A stretch of 64,000 bases of DNA from an uncultured Lachnospiraceae bacterium (GCA_910577165.1 CAJTLX010000001.1:1-64000), one strand, 5' to 3'; numbered from the stretch's first letter, positions 8,481 through 17,682 are shown. The notes: generated by a model not told the origin, from the letters alone. A program made the numbers and translations.

Positions 8481-9934
8481 TTACTTTTGATTAGGTATCA
8501 TCTGTCCGAAAATTGCCATTAAAACATTCTTAACTATGCTGTTCCCTGCCTGTTTATAAAGCTGCGAATTACTGTTTACTTCCTCTGCCCTATGGAAATC
8601 CTCGTCTAAAAATCCCATAATCCGCCAACATTCCAAGGGTGTTAATTTGCGTATGCGGTATTGATTGTATTTCTCTATAACACCAAAAGTTCTGCAATGA
8701 GTAGATGATGTGTTTCCATTAGCGGTTATTGTTCCGCAGCACTCATCTTCTCGTAGCTTTTGGTTGTATAGATCGAAAACATTTTCCAATACCATATTGT
8801 CTTTCTGCACGCTCGTCAGCGTATTGCAGATACCTTGACTGTTCGGCTCCAACCTCTGTTCTGTCGGACTTCCTGCGGTTCGATCTGACGGATTATCGGG
8901 ATTTCTGCCACGCATGGCAACTATCATAGGCTGCTGATTCCCGCCCTGATATGTTCGTATTGTGGGAGATAGTAATTTTTTGTCATACACATTTCCCGCA
9001 TAGTTCCCGCCGTCAAAACGGTAAATATTCCCTAATCGCCTTTCCTCTATTTCCACCACTCCATTTCCTAAAAATTTTTGATTGGATATACGGTAGTCTT
9101 TTGCTGTGATACAGTTGCTTACTGTTTTTTTATTCGGATTATTTATAGTCAAATCAATAGGTTCTTTGTTACTGAAATTCGGATACAATACACCTTCTTT
9201 TAATGTTCCATTTTCGATAAGCTGCCGTATCAGCATCTGTGCTTTTTTCGTGTTTATGTAAAATTTTTCATCCACTTCATCTTCTAAGTAATCCTTCATT
9301 ATCTTCTTCAGCGGCATTGGCTGAGGAAATTTATAATTCCATTCACCCAAAAGACTTACCATAAAGCATCTATTACGATTTTGAGCAACACCATAATCTT
9401 TAGCATTCAAATCTTGCCAGTAATTGGAATACCCCTTGCTTGTAAGAAAATCAATCCACTTTTGGAAGTCAAACATATTCGCCTTTGAATGGACTTGCGG
9501 AACATTCTCCATCAGCAATACTTGCGGAAGTTCCGCACATTCATTCAGAAGTCTTTCAACTTCCCATAACAAACCCGATCTTGTTCCACTGCCTTTTGTC
9601 ATGCCTTTTTGCCTACCGGCCACGGAAAGATCCTGGCAAGGAAACGAGTACGTCATTATATAACAAAATTTGTCTGTATCGCAAATTCCTAAATCTGTAC
9701 TGTTCACATTGCGGATATCCGTTGTTTTAAATTTTGTACCATGAATCGCGTTATAGCTTGCAACTGCAAATCGGTCAAATTCAATCACTCTGTAATGGTT
9801 GAAATCTGCACCCAAATCCCGTAATGCCATTGCCTGACTGCCTATGCCAGCTAGGCAAACAACTCAATAAGTCTGATTTTTTTTGTGATTTTGAAATTCT
9901 CGTATATGACATCAAACATAGAAAGTTGTTCCAT
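8481..9934 (-). pseudogene. C5-cytosine DNA methyltransferase, broken in motif I
   Basis: Would transfer a methyl group from SAM to C5 of cytosine. Clear Dcm-type motifs: SFPCQDLS (motif IV, catalytic Cys), ENVPQVHS (VI), QNRNRCFMV (VIII) and a C-terminal QAGNSIV (X), with a long target-recognition region between. The true start is ATG 9934 (GGGGGTGG upstream), giving MEQLSMF and then KIRLIELFA, where a TAG at 9851-9853 ends the frame. Removing five bases within 9850-9855 restores LFAGIGSQ, the SAM-binding FxGxG motif. An ATG at 9830 opens the remaining 449 codons but lacks motif I and a good ribosome site, so that product should be inactive. Otherwise intact, so the lesion is recent or a sequencing error. 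Confidence 0.85.
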
Positions 9935-10058
9935 TTACACCACCCCCATTTCGTCAGCATAAGCCCATTTATAACCGCCTATTGTTTTCCTTAATTCTCT
10001 GCAACAAGCCTATGTATCGCAATGCACCTTATATTGTATCCCCTTTCTTTTCGAAAGT

Positions 10059-10325
10059 TTAATTTTTTAACTTTCTACCGCACATAGGACAGTAGTTTAT
10101 TTCTATCCCATATGAAAACATCGCCATTTTATACGCTTCATCATAAGGAATACCAACACTTACAAGCTTTTCAAATTCTTCATCATCCCATTCGTTGCTA
10201 AAAATAGACAATGTTCCATCTAGTTCAATAACAACTTCTCTAACATCTTTAGATTTTCTGTCATAGAACAAACTTTTAGATGATTTACAATACTCACACG
10301 TTTCTTTCTTTTTTAAATCTTCCAT
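10059..10325 (-). CDS. Small zinc-binding phage protein
   Basis: 88 residues with an N-terminal CEYC and a C-terminal CPMC pair that together could bind one zinc; the middle is acidic (SNEWDDEEFEKL). It starts 4 bp after the upstream gene ends. A frequent type of small phage early protein without known function. Confidence 0.65.
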   Translation of the reverse strand: MEDLKKKETCEYCKSSKSLFYDRKSKDVREVVIELDGTLSIFSNEWDDEEFEKLVSVGIPYDEAYKMAMFSYGIEINYCPMCGRKLKN

Positions 10326-10328
10326 CCC

Positions 10329-10634
10329 CTAATCTAATACCTCCCCTATCCCTATTCCTGTTTCTTTTTCAACTATCCGGATTGCCTCGGTTATCGCCTC
10401 ATCCCATCCTTTGGAGTAATCGTCCTGTGCGCCACACCCCCCGACACTATGCAGCTGAAAGAGTATATGCCTTATCCGTTCGTTCGTTCCCTCATACCCT
10501 TTAGTTACTTCATACACTCTTTGCAGTAATCCCCTGCACGTCAACTTTGTTTCGGGTTCGTAATAAATGCAATCTCCACAATGGTCACTTTCCAAACAAT
10601 GCTTTAATTCCTCTGACAATTTCTTTTTTGCCAT
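10329..10634 (-). CDS. Hypothetical phage protein with cysteine motif
   Basis: 101 residues beginning MAKKKLSEEL, with CGDCIYY and later cysteines (LTCRG, GGCGAQ) and a C-terminal helix containing KGWDEAITEAIRIVEKE. AGGTGAG precedes ATG 10634. An unusual multi-hairpin leader lies directly upstream (10661-10740). Function unknown. Confidence 0.62.
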   Translation of the reverse strand: MAKKKLSEELKHCLESDHCGDCIYYEPETKLTCRGLLQRVYEVTKGYEGTNERIRHILFQLHSVGGCGAQDDYSKGWDEAITEAIRIVEKETGIGIGEVLD

Positions 10635-10660
10635 ATTCTCACCTTTTTTCATGTATCAAT

Positions 10661-10740
10661 ATGCCGGGTGTGGATTTGCACCACACATAGGACTTTCATC
10701 AGTTAGTCGGCACTCTCGAAAGAGGACAGATGGATTTGCA
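10661..10740 (-). promoter_or_regulatory. Candidate structured RNA leader upstream of 10329-10634
   Basis: Read as minus-strand RNA, four short perfect stems pack into about 65 nt: CTCT/AGAG closing a UUCG loop (10713-10724), an outer TGCC/GGCA pair (10662-10665 with 10709-10712), and inside it GACT/AGTC (10691-10694 with 10705-10708) and GTGTGG/CCACAC (10668-10673 with 10681-10686, 7-nt loop). The 10-mer TGGATTTGCA (plus strand) occurs at 10671 and again at 10731. The element ends 27 nt before a start codon. No known riboswitch or ribozyme consensus is recognised. Confidence 0.35.
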
Positions 10741-10753
10741 TTTTCTGATGAAT

Positions 10754-10864
10754 TTATAGGTATGATTGCTTACGACTGTTTACCCGACTTGTTAATAGCA
10801 ATCCTTTTGTATACCATTCCCTCAACCATTCTTTTATAGCGTCTACATATTCCGCCACCAGCAT
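10754..10864 (-). CDS. Possible 36-residue small ORF
   Basis: The stretch between the DnaC-like gene and the structured leader holds one minus-strand frame encoding MLVAEYVDAIKEWLREWYTK and a basic tail. The helix is amphipathic and tryptophan-rich, but the upstream AAGG is about 13 nt away, so translation is uncertain. It may be the end of a lost gene. Confidence 0.25.
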   Translation of the reverse strand: MLVAEYVDAIKEWLREWYTKGLLLTSRVNSRKQSYL

Positions 10865-10923
10865 ATTCAACTATTGCCTTAATTCTTTCTCTGTAAATTG
10901 ATTGTTTTGCTTTAAAATAAAAA

Positions 10924-11865
10924 TTAGCTACATAAGCCGCCTCTGATATCTTTCCATGCCATAGTCATTACTGTGCTGGTTTCTTTGAGGCGACTAATGA
11001 TCGCGATAATCTTCGTATTGTCAAAGCCTTTGGGCGTAAGTGCATTTGCTAGATCTTCAGTATTGTAATTTGTAGTTACAATAGTAGGTTTCATGTCTTC
11101 ATACCTATCATTCAATATGGAATAAAGAGTACTCATGCTCCAATCGCTGCACTGCTCTTTTCCGAGGTCGTCGATAATCAGCAGATCCACTTTTTTGTAA
11201 ATATCTAGTACTTCATGCTCTTTCGCTCCCTCGAAGCTAAAAGACCGCTTAATATCCTGCAAAAGGTCACTTGAGGTTTTACATATTACAGGTATTCCCT
11301 CCCCAATAAGCTGCAAAGCAATCGCCGCAGCAAGATGCGTCTTTCCTGTACCGTTCGTTCCCTCTATGTAGAGTCCGTCGCCTCTCGCGTTATAGTACGC
11401 AAAATTATCCGCATACTCTTTAGCTATATCATAATTTTTCTTGCGTCCGGCAGTATCACAACGGAAATTTGGAAATGTGCGTTGCTGAAATCGCTTTTTT
11501 ATCCCACTCTGTCCAAGAAGCATACTGATCTTTTCTTGTAAGGCTTTCCTACGCTCTGCTTCCTTTTCTGCTTCTTTGCGTTCGGTTTCTTTTCTGTCAT
11601 AATCCATCCAGTAGTTCTGTGCCTGTTCACAATCACACCGGGGACGGCATGGTTGCCAGAATACAACTTCTCCTCCAAAACAAATCCCCTGTGGCTCTAT
11701 TTCCTTTCCGCAGAACTCACAAGTTTCTGACAATGGCGGCTCTTTTTTCCAACGTATTCCCCGCTCCCGTGCTTGCTTTGGTGTGATAATATCATCATTT
11801 CCCGAAATTCGACGGTTTAAATCCCCCTGTGTTTGTTCCTCCACAATCTTCTTTAAATCCTCCAT
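10924..11865 (-). CDS. DnaC/DnaI-like replicative helicase loader
   Basis: AAA+ ATPase that loads the replicative helicase at the phage origin. Seen in 313 residues: an N-terminal zinc-binding region (CEFCGKEI and CRPRCDC), a long charged helix, Walker A GTNGTGKTH near 172, Walker B LLIIDDLG near 228, sensor TTNYN, and a C-terminal arginine-finger segment (ISRLKET). ATG 11865 has GGAAGGGGGAAG upstream; the longer frame upstream lies inside the initiator gene. The start overlaps the preceding replication initiator by 71 bp, a pair typical of clostridial and bacillus phages. Confidence 0.9.
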   Translation of the reverse strand: MEDLKKIVEEQTQGDLNRRISGNDDIITPKQARERGIRWKKEPPLSETCEFCGKEIEPQGICFGGEVVFWQPCRPRCDCEQAQNYWMDYDRKETERKEAEKEAERRKALQEKISMLLGQSGIKKRFQQRTFPNFRCDTAGRKKNYDIAKEYADNFAYYNARGDGLYIEGTNGTGKTHLAAAIALQLIGEGIPVICKTSSDLLQDIKRSFSFEGAKEHEVLDIYKKVDLLIIDDLGKEQCSDWSMSTLYSILNDRYEDMKPTIVTTNYNTEDLANALTPKGFDNTKIIAIISRLKETSTVMTMAWKDIRGGLCS

Positions 11866-12619
11866 AACTTCCCCCTTCCTGTGGATACTCATTGAGGTAT
11901 GCCTTAGCATTGAGCCAGCTTGCTGGATTCGGTATAAACTGTCGTTCTCTGAAACGGCTGTCATACTTTTTCGAAGATTCTACTGCCTGTATGATCTTCT
12001 CAGTCATAACCTCATTCGGCGTAGGTTCTATTTTCGCCCAAGCTTTTTCTGCTGTCGCCCGATCTACCTTTTTAGGGTATGCTGCATAAAATTTTTCAAA
12101 TAATGCTTGTTGTTCCGCGTTCAAGCTGCCTGCCTTTTTGGATTTTACTCCTAATTTGGGTGATCTATCCTGCTTCTTTAATTTGTCTTTTGACAAATTT
12201 TCCTCTGTCGGCAAAGTCGGGACTTCCTCATCTGTCGGCTCTGTGAATGGTTTTTTAGGAGCGGATACTGTTCGCTTTGAATAAACATCTTGCAAATTAT
12301 CTACAAGGCTCTGACACCAAATTATTTTGCGCTCATCCCAAAGTTTTTTGTCAATATTTCCAAGGTCTGCTAATACCTCCAGTATTTCACCAATCGTATC
12401 CTTATCCAGTTTCATCAAGGCAACAAAGTATTTTTCATTTGCCGTTTCGGAGCAGTCGTAGTAGTGTCCCTCACTTCGTCCAAGCAATTCTAACAGCTTA
12501 AACCAAAAGGCATACCCATCATTTCCCCAACTTTGTTCAAGTATAAATTTTGTGCGGCTGTCTGTACTGACAAAATGAGGGAAATAATCTACTGTCTGCT
12601 TTCGTCGTCGTCCCAACAA
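11795..12619 (-). CDS. Phage replication initiator (DnaD-like / DUF4373 N-terminus)
   Basis: 274 residues. The N-terminus (YFPHFVSTDSRTKFILEQSWG, then YAFWFKLLELLG) matches the winged-helix replisome-organiser domain seen in Lin1244/Lin1753-like phage proteins; a proline/lysine linker (about 120-165) leads to a C-terminal domain with FYAAYPKKVDRATAEKAWAKI, common in DnaD-type initiators. Translation seems to begin at TTG 12619, which has AAAGGAGG at the right distance; no ATG fits. It should bind the phage origin and recruit the DnaC-like protein encoded by the overlapping next gene. Confidence 0.83.
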   Translation of the reverse strand: MLGRRRKQTVDYFPHFVSTDSRTKFILEQSWGNDGYAFWFKLLELLGRSEGHYYDCSETANEKYFVALMKLDKDTIGEILEVLADLGNIDKKLWDERKIIWCQSLVDNLQDVYSKRTVSAPKKPFTEPTDEEVPTLPTEENLSKDKLKKQDRSPKLGVKSKKAGSLNAEQQALFEKFYAAYPKKVDRATAEKAWAKIEPTPNEVMTEKIIQAVESSKKYDSRFRERQFIPNPASWLNAKAYLNEYPQEGGSYGGFKEDCGGTNTGGFKPSNFGK

Positions 12620-12677
12620 CTACACCTCCTTTTTTTCGGGCATATCCGGGAAAAAAATCCCCGGATAGCCCCATTTA

Positions 12678-15600
12678 TTACTCATAAATCACTTTACTTC
12701 CCTCTGTTGTTTTTATTACATCAATACTCTGTGGAAATCTTGACTTCATTGCTGGATCATGAGTAATTGCCATTACTTTCAGATTGATATATCTCTGCTG
12801 GATTGCCTCAAGAGCATCACAATATGCCTGTACTCCCGGTGCGTCAAGGAATGGCGGTTCGTCGATAAAAAGGAAACCAAGCTGCACCCCGGCCTTGCTA
12901 CTCTTAATTTCCGAGAGAGCGAGAATGACCGATAACGCTGCCTTTACCCTTTCGCCGCCACTCCTGCTCATATATGGTAGCCGTCCTGTTCCACTGTCAT
13001 TTATGATAATGTCAAGCGTTGTAACCTCTTTCTTGTTGTTGGATTTCAGTACCTTTTCTGTTACAAACTCCACGCTCATGCGTCCCTGCGACATTTGGCC
13101 GAGGATATTGGTGGCCGTCGCCTCAAATACCGGGATAATGCTGCGGATAATGTTATGAGGTATGCCGTCCTGCGAAAATGCCTTTTTCAGCTCCTCATAC
13201 TCGGCAGCCTTGACAGCCAAGACATTTACCTGCTTTTGCAGCTCCGCCGCCTCTTTCAGTTTCTTTTCCACCTGCTCTGCCTGCTTCTTGAGGCCACCCA
13301 GCGTCATTGCCGAAGTCTGTGCCGCCTCCTGCAATGCCTTGATATCCGCCTCCGCTGCGAACACCTGCGCCTGTAACGCCTCCTTGCCGACGGTCTTTTC
13401 CTGCTCCTGTGCCAGCTCTGCCCTCGCCTCTGTGATTTCACCCTCAATGGCCTCAATCTCTGTGCCGAGTTCAAGGACACGCTGCGCCGCTGTCACCTTT
13501 TGCTCTCTCGCTACCGGGAGCTGTTTTTCTTTTTCCGTCCACTGGTGGGCAATGAGAATTTCCCGTTGCAGACGGTCGTGTTCTGCGCTGACCCCCGCAA
13601 CCTTTGAGAGCTGCTGTTCTACTTCCGCCAGCTCTCCCCGGCCTTTTTCAGCAGTTGCCTCTGCGTCCACTGCGGATTTCTCAAGCTCCTCTGTCCTCTC
13701 TGTGAGAAGCTTCAATTCGCTCCGCTGCGCCTCAAGGCTGGCATATTCTTTTTCTGCCGCCTCAAGCCCCCGCAAATCGCCCCGTAAAGCTCTGATTTCT
13801 TCCGGGGTATAGGATAATTCGCCTAAAGCCTTTTTTGCCCCGTCTGCGGCCTTCTGCGCTCTCTGACGGCCTGTTGAATATTCCACCTCAAGGGAAGTCA
13901 ATGCTCCCTCTGCCTCCGGCAATATCTTTTTAGCCTCAAAAGCGTATGCAAGGAATTTACAGCTTGCCTTTTCCACGTCTGGGCAACCGCTATCGTTCAG
14001 CAGCTCCACTTTTTTCTTGAGGGCATCAAGCCGCAGCGTGAGCTTCTCATGGGCTGTCTTATATTCTCGGTCAAGGCGTTCCACCTCTGCCTCTGCCGTC
14101 TGCACCGCCGCTTTCTTTTCCTCATACTCCGGGGCAAGCATTTCCAGCTCCGCAATCCGGCTGGCCGTCTTTTCATATTCGGCGTGTTTCCCGGCCAGCT
14201 CCGCCTCACGGGAAAGAGCCTGTTGCAATGGTCCTATCTTCATCAACGTAATGGAAGATTTCTTTTTCCTCATTTCCGCCGCAGAGCTTTCTGCCAGCGA
14301 GATAACGTTCTCAATCTGTTGTTTCCGGGCAGAGAGGTTGTCGTAGGTAGCCTTGCCTTTTATCAGCTCCTTTTCCTGCTCCAATAGGTCGTTGTATTTC
14401 GCCACCCCAGCCGTGATATCTGCCTCTCCTGCGAGGATTGTGTCAGCAGCCGTGATAATCCCTACCTGTGAGGTCTTTGCGGCTTCTTTGGAGGCTTTCT
14501 GTGCAGTGAGGGAAGTAATCTTTCCATTGAGCTTTATTACCCGGCCTGCAGCCTCAATCTGCGTGTTGAGCTTGACCTTGAGGCCGTCCACTTCCTCTGT
14601 CCTTTTCTGTGCCCGTTCTTCATACACCTTGCGGCTCTCCTCCTCTGCCTCAATCTGCGCCTCAAGCTGCTTCTTGTCAGGTAGCCCGGAGGTAATGGTT
14701 TCCATCTTGTCAGACAGGGAGCGGATATTACGGTTGGTTCCCGTAAACCTGTCAGCCGCCAGCTCCTCCATGCTTGCGTAAATCTCAAGCCCTAAAATGC
14801 TGCCGAGGATATTCATTCTGGCCTCTTTGTCGGCCTGTAAAAAGAGGCCGTACTGATCCTGCATGATAAGGGCGCAAGCCTTGAGGGCGAGGCTGTCCAT
14901 GCCAATAATGTTGATGATTTCCTGCTGGGTGTCCTTTGACTTCTCTTTGCTGCGGTCAACCCATTCGCCGTCTATGAACTCCGCAATATTCAGCGTTGCC
15001 TTGCCGCTTTTCTGCCTTGTGCGGGTCACTCGGTACAGACGCTCCCCAAGCTGGAACGTGAATTTGATTGCGCCGCTCCTCGCCTCTGGGTCATTGCAAA
15101 TCCAGCCCGTCAGCTCGCCCTCTCTGGTTTCTTCAAAAAGAGCGTCCGTCATAGCGTCCATGAATAAGCTGCTCTTTCCTGCGCCATTCGCCCCGTTTAT
15201 GGTGCAGAAGTGGATATCCTCAAACGAGAATCGCTCCTCCCGGTAATTGCGGTAATTCTTGACCTCAATCTCTACCGGGACAAACAGCCCGGTATGGCGT
15301 TCCGTGGCAGATTTTTCCGTCGCCTCTGCAATAAGCGGTCTTGCCAGCTCTATCAGCTCCCCGATACGCTCCGGGGTAAACTCCTTTTCTGCCAGATAGT
15401 CCTCAAGGTTTCCCTCCGGGGTTCCGTCTGCGTCCATGCTCTTTTTATCCACGGTAATGCTGATTTTCTGCGGCGTTACCTCCTGCACCCAAAAAGCCCC
15501 GATTGAATAGAGATAGGCGGTAAGTGTAGTGTGATTGAAAGCCTTATTATGTTCATCCGTGCAGTTATAAAGCACTCTCACAATCTTATCTTTCGCCTCG

Positions 15601-16547
15601 TCCGAACAATTAAGGAGTGGAGCTGTATACAGCCATTCCGGGCCGTTTGAGGTAATCTCCGCTATGTCCTCGTCATCCAGCCGGATAGTAAGGTGTTCCC
15701 TTGTAGGCAGAGGAAAGAATGCGGATTTGACTTCCCCGCCGTCCTCAATGTCGTGGATATAAAAGCCCCTTTCCTGCCCCTCGTCGTTGAAATTGAGCTG
15801 TGAGATAGCCCCGCAGTAAAAGGTATTCCGGCAGCCGTCAAGCTGCTGCGGTCTATGGATATGCCCGAAACATACGAGGTCAAAATCCGCAGCCATGAGG
15901 GTGTCCGGGTACACCACTGGTTCAAACTGGCTAAAAAATGCCGTCTGTCCACTCTCCATATTACACCCAGTAACCGTATAATGTGATACCAGTACCGTCG
16001 GGCTGTCTGCGTCGCACTGTGCCTTGAGTCCGATAATCATATCCTCAATGGACTTCGTGAAAATCTCGTTTTCCTCCTCTTTCGAGAGACCGGGGTGCTT
16101 CGCTCTGAAATAGCCTCGGTCAAATCCCGGCAGACAAGCAATCTGGATTTTCTTTCCCGTATAACTGTAATAATTCCTCACTTCTGGCTCTGTGATGAAA
16201 AATAAACTACAACTCCCTTTAAATGTATTTTCAAGCGTTGCAAACTGTTCAGCAGAATCATGGTTCGGCGTACCTCTCATTACCACTACTGGACATATTT
16301 CTGACAATTTGCGCAAAAAGTTCACTGCCGTCCGCTGTTCTTTTAGTCCCCTGTCGCTCCAAGTCTTTGCGCTGTGGAAAATATCGCCCGCAATTATCGC
16401 AATATCTGGCTTCTGCTTCTGCGCCTCCATCACAAGCGTGTCCAAGCATTTGCATATATCCTGAAATCTCACGTTCTCCCCATTCTGTTCTGGTCCCGGA
16501 AAATTGCCAATGTGTAGATCTGCTGTGTGTAAAATCTTAATCGCCAT
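12678..16547 (-). CDS. SbcD-SbcC (Mre11-Rad50) fusion: nuclease plus SMC-like ATPase
   Basis: A 1289-residue single chain joining two normally separate subunits. Residues 1 to about 400 form a calcineurin-type nuclease: ADLHIG, AGDIFHS, GTPNHDS, VSHYTVTG and FGHIHRP carry the metal ligands. From about 425 comes the Rad50/SbcC part: Walker A GANGAGKSS near 452, a very long coiled coil, signature SRSGGERVKAA, and Walker B FLFIDEPPF near the end. The usual CxxC zinc hook is replaced by a wider pair (CPDVEKASC). It would process DNA ends or hairpins during phage recombination. The coiled-coil part is visibly richer in GC than its neighbours. ATG overlaps the previous stop (TAATG). Confidence 0.92.
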   Translation of the reverse strand: MAIKILHTADLHIGNFPGPEQNGENVRFQDICKCLDTLVMEAQKQKPDIAIIAGDIFHSAKTWSDRGLKEQRTAVNFLRKLSEICPVVVMRGTPNHDSAEQFATLENTFKGSCSLFFITEPEVRNYYSYTGKKIQIACLPGFDRGYFRAKHPGLSKEEENEIFTKSIEDMIIGLKAQCDADSPTVLVSHYTVTGCNMESGQTAFFSQFEPVVYPDTLMAADFDLVCFGHIHRPQQLDGCRNTFYCGAISQLNFNDEGQERGFYIHDIEDGGEVKSAFFPLPTREHLTIRLDDEDIAEITSNGPEWLYTAPLLNCSDEAKDKIVRVLYNCTDEHNKAFNHTTLTAYLYSIGAFWVQEVTPQKISITVDKKSMDADGTPEGNLEDYLAEKEFTPERIGELIELARPLIAEATEKSATERHTGLFVPVEIEVKNYRNYREERFSFEDIHFCTINGANGAGKSSLFMDAMTDALFEETREGELTGWICNDPEARSGAIKFTFQLGERLYRVTRTRQKSGKATLNIAEFIDGEWVDRSKEKSKDTQQEIINIIGMDSLALKACALIMQDQYGLFLQADKEARMNILGSILGLEIYASMEELAADRFTGTNRNIRSLSDKMETITSGLPDKKQLEAQIEAEEESRKVYEERAQKRTEEVDGLKVKLNTQIEAAGRVIKLNGKITSLTAQKASKEAAKTSQVGIITAADTILAGEADITAGVAKYNDLLEQEKELIKGKATYDNLSARKQQIENVISLAESSAAEMRKKKSSITLMKIGPLQQALSREAELAGKHAEYEKTASRIAELEMLAPEYEEKKAAVQTAEAEVERLDREYKTAHEKLTLRLDALKKKVELLNDSGCPDVEKASCKFLAYAFEAKKILPEAEGALTSLEVEYSTGRQRAQKAADGAKKALGELSYTPEEIRALRGDLRGLEAAEKEYASLEAQRSELKLLTERTEELEKSAVDAEATAEKGRGELAEVEQQLSKVAGVSAEHDRLQREILIAHQWTEKEKQLPVAREQKVTAAQRVLELGTEIEAIEGEITEARAELAQEQEKTVGKEALQAQVFAAEADIKALQEAAQTSAMTLGGLKKQAEQVEKKLKEAAELQKQVNVLAVKAAEYEELKKAFSQDGIPHNIIRSIIPVFEATATNILGQMSQGRMSVEFVTEKVLKSNNKKEVTTLDIIINDSGTGRLPYMSRSGGERVKAALSVILALSEIKSSKAGVQLGFLFIDEPPFLDAPGVQAYCDALEAIQQRYINLKVMAITHDPAMKSRFPQSIDVIKTTEGSKVIYE

Positions 16548-17554
16548 TACTGATTACCTCCCTGTCTTCTTTGACACGCCATACAAAGCGTTCGCCCAAA
16601 TGTTTCCTGGCTATATTTCACCACTCCATTGCTGCATTTTGCACCGCACTCCGTACAAATTGTCGGATCAAAATCCGGAGCGGTTTCTGCTGTCCTCTGT
16701 TGTGCCTCTTTTGGTGGTTCCACTGGATTTTCCTTATATGCTACATTCTCCGGATTGGCAATCGGCTGGATAGGGGTTTCACACTCCATTCCCTCTTCTA
16801 TGTCGTCTTCAACAAAAATCGCTTTCCGCGTTTCATTGTTGTGATTTCCGTAAATTTCCTGTGCAGATGAAAAAAAGTGTCTTACTGCTTCTTGCTTAAC
16901 TGCCTCATTGTCAAGGTTTGGAACAAGATATGCAACAACAAACGGTTTTTGAAGTTCCTGTAAGGTGTATGTCCCCTTTATGTGCATGGCTGCTCGTAAT
17001 GCCCGGTTGATCGCTTTCGTTTCGCACATTTCTGAGCGGAATTTTAAAAATTCCCTGCGCTGGTTGTCGCTCATTCCTGCTGTAGCATCCACAACGATAA
17101 TTTCTTTGTGTGCCACAATTTCAATATTTTCCCCGGTGAGTTGTGGGACAGAAATTCTCGCCTCAAATTTCACATCTTTATTTCCACAGGCTCCACAGTT
17201 AACCGGGCGACCAATGCTCTTGTTGACCTCTGCGCATTTTTGGCAAGTAGATGGAATAATCGGGCGCGTCCCCAAAATCTTAATTCCTGCCGCTCGCATA
17301 AGCTTGTTAAGACCTTTTTTTGTTAAAGCCCAACCATCGGCATTCCTCTTGTTCTTATCCTGTAAATAGATTTCCTTGTCAGCTTCGTTTATAGAAATCT
17401 GTACTGCATTCATCACAGGCTTATGAATTTCCGCAATCTCCGCAACTGTCTGCATAGGTACAAGGAGATTAAATCTATCCGCTGGATATTGCGCCGTGAT
17501 TTGCAATGCATTTTTGCCGCTTGTTGCGGGTGGTACTAATTGCTGTTGTGACAT
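16547..17554 (-). CDS. Phage recombination-associated protein with two zinc ribbons
   Basis: 335 residues. The central block with SEMCETKAINRALRAA resembles the conserved helix of phage single-strand annealing and Rad52-like proteins; I regard this as suggestive only. Two cysteine sets are present (CQKC with CGAC near 105-125, and CTECGAKC with CMAC at the C-terminus) plus an acidic proline-rich linker. AGGAGGATGAA precedes ATG 17554. It is the first gene of the operon leading into the SbcD-SbcC fusion, which supports a role in recombination or replication on single-stranded DNA. Confidence 0.6.
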   Translation of the reverse strand: MSQQQLVPPATSGKNALQITAQYPADRFNLLVPMQTVAEIAEIHKPVMNAVQISINEADKEIYLQDKNKRNADGWALTKKGLNKLMRAAGIKILGTRPIIPSTCQKCAEVNKSIGRPVNCGACGNKDVKFEARISVPQLTGENIEIVAHKEIIVVDATAGMSDNQRREFLKFRSEMCETKAINRALRAAMHIKGTYTLQELQKPFVVAYLVPNLDNEAVKQEAVRHFFSSAQEIYGNHNNETRKAIFVEDDIEEGMECETPIQPIANPENVAYKENPVEPPKEAQQRTAETAPDFDPTICTECGAKCSNGVVKYSQETFGRTLCMACQRRQGGNQ

Positions 17555-17566
17555 TTCATCCTCCTA

Positions 17567-17647
17567 TTGATTTTTTTTAATTTTTATGTTACAATAGGGG
17601 TACGGTTAGGGGCAGTTCGTGTTTTAGGATACGAGCTGTCCTTTTTT
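17567..17647 (+). ncRNA. Candidate short antisense RNA with its own promoter and terminator
   Basis: On the plus strand TTGATT (17567-17572), a 17-bp spacer and TACAAT (17590-17595) form a sigma-A-like promoter. Downstream, 17610-17620 and 17631-17641 form an 11-bp stem with a 10-nt loop followed by six T residues. Two pairs are G-U on the plus strand but A-C mismatches on the minus strand, so the hairpin is suited to plus-strand RNA. A transcript of about 45 nt would lie antisense to the leader of the gene at 16547-17554. The AT-rich surroundings weaken the promoter call. Confidence 0.4.
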
Positions 17648-17682
17648 ACCCCATATTGTCTATGTTTCGAGGTATTTCCGTT

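Noticed and set aside
9849..9860. Programmed -1 frameshift in the methyltransferase
   Set aside because: A -1 slip at GCC would read through but insert two extra residues into the FAGIG motif, and there is no slippery heptamer; a 5-bp lesion is simpler.
10691..10752. Hammerhead ribozyme core suggested by CTGATGA sequences on both strands
   Set aside because: No GAAA and cleavage-site triplet in the required order, and the stems that form do not make the three-way hammerhead junction.
12900..15300. Long plus-strand open frames opposite the SbcC coiled coil
   Set aside because: They are mirror frames of a GC-rich, Glu/Ala/Lys-rich coiled-coil gene and have Ser/Cys/Ala-biased products without ribosome sites.
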